From: Clonostachys chloroleuca
Lineage: Eukaryota > Ascomycota > Sordariomycetes > Hypocreales > Bionectriaceae
DNA length: 64,000 nucleotides
NCBI GenBank assembly: GCA_037952775.1
Contig: JBANAY010000004.1
Coordinates: 7,068,001-7,132,000 of the forward strand
Direction of reading: 5' to 3'
Every line of letters begins with the position of its first letter. Position 1 is the first letter of the stretch. The notes under the pieces were generated by a model. The model saw only the letters and a program-made list of their open reading frames with translations, did not search any database and had not been told where the DNA came from. The translations under genes were made by a program, and so were the position numbers. This document shows positions 55,864-64,000 of the stretch, piece by piece.

Positions 55864-57198
55864 ATGCTCTGCCAGTCCATTAAACCCGCCGCCCGTGTGG
55901 CTTCCTGTGCAAGATCAGCCACTCGCGCCTTTGTAACAGTCTCCCCTGTTGGAACTGCGTCGCGGAGCCACAAGGTCATCGTCATCGGTGGCGGTTCCGC
56001 TGGTCTGACCGTCAGTCAAAAACTGAGACGGTCCGGGGAATTCGCAGCCAATGACATCGCCGTGGTTGATCCCGCGGAATGGCATCACTACCAGGCCGGC
56101 TGGACCCTGGTGGGCGGCGGTGTGAAGAAGAAGACCGACCTCCGCAGGCGTCAGAAGGACCTGATGCATTCCCATCTCAAGTTCTACCCGGAGAGTGTGT
56201 CCTCCATCCAAGCCGAGGAGAACTCCATTCTGCTGGGGAACGGCGACAAACTCGAGTACGAGCAGCTCGTTATCGTCCCGGGCATCCACATGGACTACGG
56301 CAAGATCAAGGGAATGCCAGAAGCCCTTGCCGACCCAAGCAGCATGGTGTCCACCATCTACGGCTATGAAACCTGCGACAAGGTTTTCAAGACTATCCAG
56401 AAGCTGCAAAAGGGCAATGCCATCTTCACGCAGCCTGCTGGCGTGATCAAATGCGCCGGCGCGCCTCAAAAGCTCATGTGGATGGCGTTGGATCACTGGA
56501 AGAGGGCTGGACTCTACCGTGCAGGTGACTTATCCTCGCCCGTCAAGATCAGTTTCGCGACTGGTCTTCCCGTCATGTTTGGTGTCCCCAAGTACAGCGC
56601 CAAGCTCGAGGAGCTCCGAAAGGAACGGGGAGTGGAGGGCCTCTTCCAACATGATCTTCTCGAGATCAACGGCGACAAGGCGGTCTTCGATACCCCTGGC
56701 GGGAAAGTCACCAAGCACTTTGATTTGCTGCACGCAGCTCCCAAAATGTGCGCACATGATTTCGTGAAGAACAGTTCCATCGCCAACGAGGCAGGATATG
56801 TCGATGTTGATTCTGAGACGACTCGCCACGTGAGATTTCCCAACGTCTGGTCGATTGGCGATGCTTCGAGCCTGCCTACATCTAAAACAGCGGCTGCCAT
56901 CACCGCCCAGGCCCCTATTTTGGTCCGAAATCTTCTTAAATCGATAGAAGGCAAAGCTCTTGATGCCAAGTATGATGGGTATACGTCCTGTCCACTGGTC
57001 ACACAATACGGCAAGGTTCTATTGACCGAATTCAAATATGGCGGAGTTCCGGATGAGACCTTTGGGAAATGGTTTGGTATTAACCAGGCTGTACCCCGGA
57101 GAGCCTTCTACCACATGAAGAAGGAATTCTTCCCTTGGGTATATTATGCCTCCATGGTCAAAGGAACTTGGGCTGGGCCAAAAGGCTGGTCCAGGTAG
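55864..57198 (+). CDS. Sulfide:quinone oxidoreductase, mitochondrial (Hmt2/SQRDL type)
   Basis: Single exon of 444 residues. A mitochondrial presequence (MLCQSIKPAARVASCARSAT) precedes the FAD motif VIVIGGGSAGLTVSQ. The redox-active cysteines match the mitochondrial SQR type: Cys197 in VIKCAGAPQK and Cys376 in YTSCPLVTQYGKVLL. Also typical are WHHYQAGWTLVGGG and the second nucleotide motif VWSIGDASSLPTSKTAAA. The enzyme oxidises H2S at the inner membrane, passing electrons to ubiquinone and making a persulfide (glutathione persulfide or thiosulfate depending on acceptor). C-terminal hydrophobic residues (FFPWVYYASMVKG) fit membrane attachment. AATAAA lies about 70 bases past the stop. It pairs with the divergent ETHE1 gene. 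Confidence 0.95.
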   Translation: MLCQSIKPAARVASCARSATRAFVTVSPVGTASRSHKVIVIGGGSAGLTVSQKLRRSGEFAANDIAVVDPAEWHHYQAGWTLVGGGVKKKTDLRRRQKDLMHSHLKFYPESVSSIQAEENSILLGNGDKLEYEQLVIVPGIHMDYGKIKGMPEALADPSSMVSTIYGYETCDKVFKTIQKLQKGNAIFTQPAGVIKCAGAPQKLMWMALDHWKRAGLYRAGDLSSPVKISFATGLPVMFGVPKYSAKLEELRKERGVEGLFQHDLLEINGDKAVFDTPGGKVTKHFDLLHAAPKMCAHDFVKNSSIANEAGYVDVDSETTRHVRFPNVWSIGDASSLPTSKTAAAITAQAPILVRNLLKSIEGKALDAKYDGYTSCPLVTQYGKVLLTEFKYGGVPDETFGKWFGINQAVPRRAFYHMKKEFFPWVYYASMVKGTWAGPKGWSR

Positions 57199-57641
57199 GA
57201 AAGGTTGTACTGCAGGATAGCGAGAAAAGTTTGTACTGACGGGTGTTGGGCTCAGTCATTGGCGAAAGGAATAAAAAGCTTGCGAACAGGTTCTGTTCAC
57301 TGTTGTACAGTTTGAAGTGTCCGCTGTTTGTTTGAAAAGGAACTGCCTCCATAGTTTTTTAGTTGCTTGTTTGTATTGCTACGTTTGATACGAAGATGAA
57401 AAACTGGTTTCTTATAAGTCGGACAATTGAACATGTGCTATTAAGGTCACAGAGGACGCCTACCTCATGACGGTCCAGAGGCTCTAATTTAATTGATCCA
57501 ATGTTCGACAAAGTCCAAATATGCAGCCCCTGAGCTGCTCCTCATCAGTTCATTCTGTTTCTTGATATTGTGCTATCTGTTATTCTATTTACTATTCTAT
57601 CTGTAATTCACTATCCTGTGCTTTCCATCCTAACTTAAGCC
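57199..57641. other. Convergent 3' region
   Basis: About 440 bases between the SQR and F-box-like stops. A polyadenylation-like AATAAA lies near 57270; nothing else seen. Confidence 0.5.
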
Positions 57642-59087
57642 CTATAGATCATCTTCATCATCCGTGTCCGGTAATGGCAACCCGTATTCAACACCTAATA
57701 CCTCCGTAGTAAAAGGGGCCAACCTCGGGAACTCTTGATACACGAAATCAACACCAACCCGCCTGAACCTGCCCCTCACATACCGGGTGTATACTTGGGG
57801 GGCATCGCATCTTACCCGACTTAGGTGCTCGAAACCCGAGGCTGTTGCTTTTGCTTCAGCGAGACCGAGGAGTTTGTTTCGAAGGCAACGGGTGAATTTG
57901 GATTGAGTGTAATCGTATGTTAACCCGACGTCATTGCCCATGAGCGTCAGGGACTCAATACTGGCAGGCAGCATACTCACGAGGGCGTGGCTATCGGAGT
58001 CTGCATCCGGGTGCATGAGGAAGATGCTGAGGAAGAGAGTCCGCAGATTTAGAAAGGGTCTGAAGTTTGGCATGACCCGATTCCGATCGATGAAATTTCT
58101 CAATCGGCAGTCGATATGGATTGACTGAAGAGTGGCGTGTAGCCTTTCAGTGCTGAGGACGCGGACAATCTCTTCGGCCGTCGCGTTGGGCCCTCTATAG
58201 GAAAAATGAGAGAGATGCCCAGTGCATGCAGACAGAAGATGCTGGACGTCTCGGTGGTCTACAGAAGAACCATCGAAGACGAGCGATTGGAGGCTGGGAA
58301 GGCTGTCCCGGGACAGCCTATATTGGAGCCTAGATCGGCATACTAGAGTCTCGACATCTGGCGACAGTCCTAAGAGAGATTCAAAGCGGAGATTTGTATC
58401 AAGAGTCTTGAGAGGCAGCCTGGTGAGACCAATTGCATTCGAGGTTGCTCGAGATGGGTCAAGGTCCTCAATGAAACTGTCTACCTTGAGGTAACTCAGC
58501 AGTAAGGCAACTAACATAGTAAGGAGCTCGTCGGCGAGAAACGGGAAAGGTGGATGTTGCGCCCAGCTACCAGGGTCAGCATCTCTTACGAAGAATGCCT
58601 CGCAGCCTGGATGCTGAGCTTGTGCCCGATAGACATGCTCTGCCTGCTTCCAGATGTCAAGGGCGCTCGTGCCTAGCGCATGCGCGCAATCATCGAAGGC
58701 ATCCCGACTCGCGAAGAAATCCAGATTTTCAAATGAACTTTGGTCCAGACTGACTGCTTTGACTGAACGAGCGAGGTCCGGCTGCCCTGCAATGGAGCGC
58801 AGAAACAACTCGAGCCGAAGCCTCGATGGGCTCTTGGTGGGATAACGAGAATCGAAGCTATGATACAATATTTCTTGAGCCGCATTGCGAAATGCTACTG
58901 AGACCAGACAGAGATCAACAAGTGAGCGGACACCATGTTCGTGTTGTTCGTCATCGCCGCGATCAGCCCAATTTTTCCAGTCAAAACTACCGCAACAGTG
59001 TGGACAGAACCACGCGAAGATCATACGGAGCAGCTCTGGCGACAGTCTGGACGCGGAGGCGCGCCATTGGCTCCTTGTCTGGACCAT
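57642..59087 (-). CDS. F-box/LRR-like hypothetical protein
   Basis: Single exon of 481 residues. An F-box-like start, RLSPELLRMIFAWFCP followed by VDLCLVSVAFRNAAQEILYH, resembles fungal F-box proteins although an insertion of about 30 residues splits it. The rest is Leu-rich with irregular repeats (LRTLFLSIFLM, SIESLTLMGNDVG, LQSLVFDGSSV), as in LRR-type substrate receptors. It ends in an acidic tail (DTDDEDDL). The target is unknown. Confidence 0.75.
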   Translation of the reverse strand: MVQTRSQWRASASRLSPELLRMIFAWFCPHCCGSFDWKNWADRGDDEQHEHGVRSLVDLCLVSVAFRNAAQEILYHSFDSRYPTKSPSRLRLELFLRSIAGQPDLARSVKAVSLDQSSFENLDFFASRDAFDDCAHALGTSALDIWKQAEHVYRAQAQHPGCEAFFVRDADPGSWAQHPPFPFLADELLTMLVALLLSYLKVDSFIEDLDPSRATSNAIGLTRLPLKTLDTNLRFESLLGLSPDVETLVCRSRLQYRLSRDSLPSLQSLVFDGSSVDHRDVQHLLSACTGHLSHFSYRGPNATAEEIVRVLSTERLHATLQSIHIDCRLRNFIDRNRVMPNFRPFLNLRTLFLSIFLMHPDADSDSHALVSMLPASIESLTLMGNDVGLTYDYTQSKFTRCLRNKLLGLAEAKATASGFEHLSRVRCDAPQVYTRYVRGRFRRVGVDFVYQEFPRLAPFTTEVLGVEYGLPLPDTDDEDDL

Positions 59088-59736
59088 GTCGACTTTTCCT
59101 ATGTGTAGATGTGAGGCATGTTAGGATGTGGTCAAGGAGCACCAGCGTCTGAATTTATCTGTGTTGAAGCTTTAGGCTATAGATGCTATGTTTAGGCAGT
59201 GATAGGCTTCCGCCAGATGGATGCCTAGTGCACATTATGACCAATTGAAGGCTGCTTTGCTCACACCCCTGACTGCATCCTGTCCAGTAATCAATTTCGC
59301 AGTGGAAGGGGAAGCAGAATGTACGGACAGGGTCGATTTCTACAATTCAACCAAACAGAACAGCCTCAAGTCCAAGAAACTCCCGCGCGCTACCCCTCCG
59401 TGCTGTAGCCACAATCGATTTCGCTGATGGAATAGACGAAACAACAGGCTTAAGTACTCGGCTCAGAGGAGGGAACTCAAAGTGAGGGCAGAGCTTCGCA
59501 GAAAGCCAATCCTCATAAATCAGATACCCTATACTCAAAAGCAGGTAAAGCTAAATGAAACATTCTCAATTCAAATGTTCACAGTCCTCGAGAAATGATT
59601 AAAAATCTTGTATGGCAATAAACTCAGTTATTTCGGTGTTGTATGAGGCTTCCCGTACGAAGATCGACAAAGAACGGCTTCGAGCGCCTAAAAAGTCAGG
59701 GGTTCTTTAACTTCTTTCCGCCAGCGTATGAAGATA
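59088..59736. other. Intergenic, nothing recognised
   Basis: About 650 bases upstream of the F-box-like gene and downstream of the MFS exporter. Short frames only. Confidence 0.5.
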
Positions 59737-61359
59737 TCAAGATGTATATGCTGAACGCTGCCTCCAATGTGGCCCAAAATGCGAGATCAAAATAGGAATT
59801 AACCCAAGTCCCAGGCTGACAGCACTTAGAAGAATGTAGGTTGAGCCATAGCCGACACATTCTACCATCTGCACCGTGAGGAGCGGTAGCGATGCACCAG
59901 CAATACATCGGAGGACAACAATTCCTGTCGCCGCAGAAGCCGAGTAAAGACTACAGGCATCCACCGCATATGCCATGACCGGCACGAGGCCCAGTACGAT
60001 ACACATACGAGTCCACGCGACGGACACGAGCAAGAGGCCCAGTGGGAGCCTATTCTCAGCGCAAAGGCCATACAGCGCGAGAGCAAGCGGCATCATCAAG
60101 GCTGCAATTACGGCCATGGGAAGACGGTATTCAGGTCGCCCAATCCCCTTGTTCGCTGCTCGAAGCTTGAGGTATATTCTATCAATAGTAAACTTGCATA
60201 TAACGATACCGATAATCGATCCCGCGCCTATCACGAAGATCATGTTAACATCAATGATTGGCGTTTTGCTGAAAAGTCTTACCATTTGCTAGAAAAGCTT
60301 TTCCAGCTTCAACCGGAGACATGGCATAGGTGTCTTCCAAAATTGGCGGGAGCGTTACGTTTTGGACACAATAGTGAGCAAACAAAACGGAACCAAAGAC
60401 TGATAAAGCAGCAAAAACGCCCGAATCGAAAATAACTAGAGCGGGTCGTAGTAAAGAGAGTAAAATTCCAGTCGATATCTGCGCAAGGGACGATGATCTC
60501 CTCAAGCTGTCAACGTTTGATGTGTCCTCCAATATTTCATGCAGTGCAGCCGCTCTCTTTCTTAGTATGGCAGGTTTGTAGGTCTCCCGATAGTAGAGCA
60601 AGAAGCCCAACTGGCAAAGGCTTGCTAATAGGATGCTAGTCCCCAGCACAGATCGCCAGCCTAACAATTCCGAGATGGCACCACTGGCAGCCGCCCCAAT
60701 TGTGCCACCAAGAACTGGTGCGAACTGGACAATGCTCAATGCAGTCCCTCGATGCTCTGGAGAGAATATATCTCCAATAATGGCCGGGTTGAGAACATTT
60801 GAAGTTACCACCATGCCAGCAAGTGCCCGTGAGACAATGAACTGCGACATGGATGTTGATAAAGCACCAATAATGGTCGTGAAGATGAAAATAATGCTGC
60901 ATATATTAATCACGCGGTAACGACCAAATATTTCCGAGAGCGGCGCGATGAGAAGACACCCAGTCGCTTCACCCAACTCCCATATCGTGACGGGGAGAGC
61001 TGAAACCATTTTCGAACCATCCGCTTTTCCAATGTCCTCGGCGATTTGGTTTGCGACTGGAATGACCGACATGCTGTTAAACGTTCTGCAACCAGGTATT
61101 AGCCAAGCCATGGCCCGAAAATGAAACTATCGTGAATTGGATGTCCGTACACTGTAAACGCGGATCCAGCCAGTAAGGCAACAATACCTCGCTTGTAAGA
61201 CAACGGCCATTCTCGCGGATTTCCTGAGTCGCTGGTAGGGTCGGAGCCTTCATCGTAATTGCATACTCTTTTCGGATCTTTACTGGAGCCATCTGAAAGA
61301 AGGAAAGGAGACGAATCCCCATTTTCCCCAGAAATACTTCCTTCAGTCGGGTAGGACAT
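59737..61359 (-). CDS. MFS transporter, DHA1-type drug:H+ antiporter
   Basis: Three exons (61359-61151, 61085-60283, 60227-59737) give 500 residues. The N-terminus is hydrophilic, with NPREWPLSYKR, the usual fungal DHA1 lead-in to the first segment. Twelve membrane segments are expected. Motifs are PLSEIFGRYRVINI (motif A type), SRALAGMVVTSN, HRGTALSIVQFAPVLGGTIG and GWRSVLGTSI (motif C region), and YRETYKPAILRKRAA after segment six. Members export drugs, polyamines or metabolites by proton antiport. No adjacent biosynthetic gene points to a substrate. Confidence 0.88.
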
Positions 61360-61887
61360 GATGGATACATGGATGTCCGTCGTTCGGCGACCATCAGAAG
61401 ACAAAGGCCATCCTCTGCCAGCAAGGGAAGGATTGGGGATTTATGGATTTATGAAGGAAAAATTCAATTGCATCATTCGCCAATGCCTCTGTCTCAGAAT
61501 AGTGACGCAAAAGTGGCCTACTTGCATGCCTAGAAAGTTTTCTGCCCTTCCATTACATTGATTGAGATGATCTTCTTGCTGGCATTTCGAGTGTTCCTAA
61601 CATGATAGCTTAACATGATATTGCAGCACAGGCGTTGCACCCGGAAGAGAAATATCTCTCGTACAGTCAGTCATAATGCAACATGATCTCCGAATGTCAA
61701 TGGCAAACCAAAAAGAAAAGAAAAAAATCAATGTCCTTCCCTTTCATTCCAGTCGTTCCAAATCTTGCCCTTGGGCTCCTGAGACAAAATCTCGCCACCC
61801 TTACTTATGAATGTAATCAAGGGACTGCCCCAATCGTTATGGCTCGGCGATAGAGGAAATCAAGTTAGTTGCTACATGGAGAGGCAG
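61360..61887. other. Intergenic, nothing recognised
   Basis: About 530 bases between the MFS start and the glutathione transferase 3' end. Nothing recognised. Confidence 0.45.
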
Positions 61888-62997
61888 TCAAATGCCCGGT
61901 AAAGTCTTCTGGTGCGCGAGGACAAGCGGGTGATCGATTGAACCGGCCTTGATACCCTTGAAATCCAAATTCACAGGCAAGTTCTGAATATCAGGGTACG
62001 GGCCAAGTGGTGTGATGGCCAAGGGGTTAATCTTTGCATGGCTCTTTGTATACTATCATGTGGTAAGCATCGGACCGGCGAGACGGAATGTGAACAGAGA
62101 GCAAGCACTTACATTCTCCTTGATATGCTTGAAATCGGTGCTCTCCTTGAATCCAGGCACGTTGTGGTACAGGTTCTTCAGCCACTCGTTGACCACGGGA
62201 TAATCAGCCCGAATCGTTCCGAGGTTGCACTTGAAATGCTGCACGTAAATACTGTCGAATCGAATAGCCGTTGCATACACCAGGACATCGAGCTCAGTTA
62301 GATCCTTTCCAAGAACATAAGGTCCTCCATTTGATTGTATCAAGAGCTCCAGCTGGTTGAGCGCCGCAAACACGATGGGGACGTTCTTGCTATACGTCTC
62401 CTGGTCAGTTGCGAAGCCAGCTTTGTACACGCCAGAGTTGAAATCTCTCGTGATCCAAGCCGTAGCCTCATCGATCTTTGATTTGAGGTGGTCAGGGTAC
62501 AGGTTGAGCAGCTGCTGTGGGCTCCCCTGGGGAAGTAGATCATTGAACGCAGTCTGAAGCCACCGAAGGGTCTCCAGGCTCTCATTGTTCACGATCGTGT
62601 TTTCAACCTTGTCCCAGATGACCGGGACGGAGTAGCGACCCTTATAGCCCTTGTCGGCGCGGAAGTACACATCGTGCATGTACCTGGAGCTAAACAGAGG
62701 ATCTTCAATTGCGCCGGGATAGGTGTCGCTTGTTCCACGACAGCCAGGGAACTCCCAGCCGGGCCATCCATTATCATCACCCTTGGGGTATGGCTTGACG
62801 ACCGAGAGGGGTAGAATATCTCCCAGGCCTTTAAGCAGGCGGACCAGGTTGACTCGGTGCGCAAAGGGGCAGAAGAGCCCGATATACAAATGGTATCGGT
62901 CAGCTGCGGGTGGGAAGCGAGAGCCAGGTGCAATGACGCCGTGCCAGCCATCCGCTGGCCCCGAATGCCAAGGCTTGGTGGAATCGGTAGAGGTCAT
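61888..62997 (-). CDS. Omega/Xi-class glutathione transferase, ECM4-like glutathionyl reductase
   Basis: Two exons (62997-62113, 62052-61888) give 349 residues. The catalytic Cys43 lies in LFCPFAHRVNLVRLLKG, the thioredoxin-fold motif of ECM4/YqjG enzymes. RYSVPVIWDK and VNNESLETLRWL are the conserved glutathione-binding parts. ELDVLVYATAIRFDSIYVQHFKCN is the family's C-terminal helix region. The end, FKGIKAGSIDHPLVLAHQ, is recovered only after the intron. These enzymes reduce glutathionyl-quinones and other S-glutathionyl adducts with GSH; they may also affect persulfide or glutathione balance, which would fit the nearby sulfide genes (inference). Confidence 0.92.
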
Positions 62998-63317
62998 GGT
63001 GTAGTTCGACGGGGATCAATCCGATCGGTGGATGAAAGTGATGTGAAGCGAAACACAAAAGTGACGCATCTCAAGTTTTACTATTAGCCGGAGCGGGGCT
63101 GATCGGTCGCCGACTTGAAAGCATAAATAAATCATTCCCCTCACGCCATCTCGATCCGGCGAAGAAGGTTATCCATCACGCAATTGCTAGTTGCCGATCC
63201 CTCCATCACCAATCCAAGGCCGTTAAGGGTCTCGCCTTGAGATCGTGATGGTGCCTAGGTGAGGACTGGAGAGTTGTTTGGGTCTCGTCAAATGTTCTAT
63301 TGGCCGCTCGCCTTGTT
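62998..63317. other. Intergenic, upstream of the glutathione transferase
   Basis: 320 bases. It holds the transferase promoter and the 3' side of the membrane protein gene. No motif stands out. Confidence 0.45.
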
Positions 63318-64000
63318 CTAATTATACTGTAATGTAAAACTTTTCGTCTGTAGGATGGCCCCCTCGTCGCTCTGATTATCCCCTGGGACCTGCGATTGAT
63401 CCGCTGTTGTAACAGTCACACTCCTCTGTTTCTTCGTCGTGTCCCCGCCGCGGAAGTCCTGCATCTCGTTTTCCTCCCCGTCCGAAGCGAACTGTGCGTA
63501 CGACTTGCGTTTATGTCGAAGGCGGCTGATCATGTTGCCACCGCTCTGCAGAGTGTTGGAAGGGCCGGGGCTGGCTGGGTTTCTATAACTTGAGGACTGG
63601 CCTGATGAGCCCATGAGGCGGGGCATGATGTGCTTGAAGAACTTTCGGAGAGTAGGCATGGAGCCACAAATGATGAAGAGATTGGCCTCCACAAATCTAG
63701 CCAACATAGTTAGCTAATGCAAATATGGGTAAGAAGCAACATTTGATGGTCAAGACTTACGTCCATACATCGGCGGGACAACCATCCCATGACGGATCTG
63801 GGCTTTTGAGGACGACGGGAAGAAGGGCCAGGCGCACTACAGACGTGCCAATCGTTCTGTGTTTTTGTTAGGCATAGTTCCAAGACGCCCTGATAGTTTA
63901 ACCAAGCATACATTGACCCAATCCCAAAGACCATCATAGCTCCAAACTTTTGAATGCGGGGCATGCGTAGGCTGTAGACCATCGGAATAGGGAGGACGAA
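63318..64000 (-). CDS. Rhodopsin-like (PTH11-type) membrane protein, 5' end cut by window edge
   Basis: Three visible exons: right edge to 63912, 63856-63761 and 63696-63318; the N-terminal part is outside the window. Visible are YSLRMPRIQKFGAMMVFGIG, VVRLALLPVVLKSPDPSWDG and FVEANLFIICGSMPTLRKFF, matching the last transmembrane segments of the fungal rhodopsin/PTH11-like family, where an E-N-type residue pair precedes a CGSMPTLR-like motif. A long basic, Ser-rich cytosolic tail ends in LQYN. Function is unknown; some relatives act as surface receptors. Confidence 0.82.

Noticed and set aside
1..64000. Polyketide, non-ribosomal peptide or terpene backbone cluster
   Set aside because: Tailoring-type genes and Zn2Cys6 regulators occur, but no backbone synthase was found.
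1..64000. CRISPR arrays, prophage or intact transposons
   Set aside because: No regular spacer arrays, integrase, transposase or reverse transcriptase frames; only eroded AT-rich islands.

Overview
This looks like nuclear DNA of a filamentous ascomycete (Pezizomycotina). Genes are split by short GT-AG introns of roughly 45-100 bases. Several Zn2Cys6 regulators are present, together with families typical of this group (PTH11/rhodopsin-like membrane proteins, DUF1996, P450nor, PL20 glucuronan lyase). Two AT-rich islands near 28.1-28.4 kb and 29.7-30.0 kb resemble RIP-eroded repeats. I could not assign a species.

Layout. 0-12 kb: an F-box gene cut by the left edge (-), a coiled-coil orphan (+), a decayed FAD monooxygenase (+), a quinone-oxidoreductase-like dehydrogenase (-) and a secreted DUF1996 protein (-). 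15.5-23.4 kb: a divergent pair, a Zn2Cys6 regulator (-) and a full-length MDR-type ABC transporter (+). 24-31.6 kb: a small unknown ORF, a second Zn2Cys6 regulator, an SDR, a small NTF2/SnoaL-like protein and an AflR-like Zn2Cys6 regulator, the last two lying beside the AT-rich islands. 31.6-40.4 kb: an intronless TPR protein (-), a ten-exon ACS-type MFS permease (-), a divergent TauD-type dioxygenase (+) and an intronless four-domain rhodanese (+), which together look like a sulfonate/sulfur-use locus. 42.3-49.6 kb: a multi-TM protein (+), P450 nitric oxide reductase of exactly 403 residues (-), a nucleotidyltransferase-fold protein (+) and a GMC oxidoreductase (-). 52-57.2 kb: PL20 glucuronan lyase (-), then a divergent ETHE1-type persulfide dioxygenase (-) and sulfide:quinone oxidoreductase (+). 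57.6-64 kb: an F-box-like protein, a DHA1-type MFS exporter, an ECM4-type glutathione transferase and a rhodopsin-like membrane protein cut by the right edge (all -).

How the genes may work together. SQR (H2S to persulfide), ETHE1 (persulfide to sulfite) and a rhodanese (persulfide plus sulfite to thiosulfate) are the three steps of mitochondrial sulfide oxidation. Here they lie within about 18.5 kb, with a sulfite-releasing TauD-type enzyme on one side and P450nor (NO detoxification) between. The SQR/ETHE1 promoter carries a perfect 10-bp inverted repeat rich in CGG triplets around an 11-bp tandem repeat, a good candidate regulator site. The joint pathway is inference from families and positions.

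A quality warning. Four otherwise intact genes each carry one single-base frameshift. Three (DUF1996, ABC transporter, GMC oxidoreductase) lie at runs of five C/G where six would restore the frame; the fourth (Zn2Cys6 regulator) is an extra base in a short T run. These may be assembly errors or real slippage lesions. The FAD monooxygenase is a genuine-looking pseudogene with a stop, a frameshift and a lost C-terminus.
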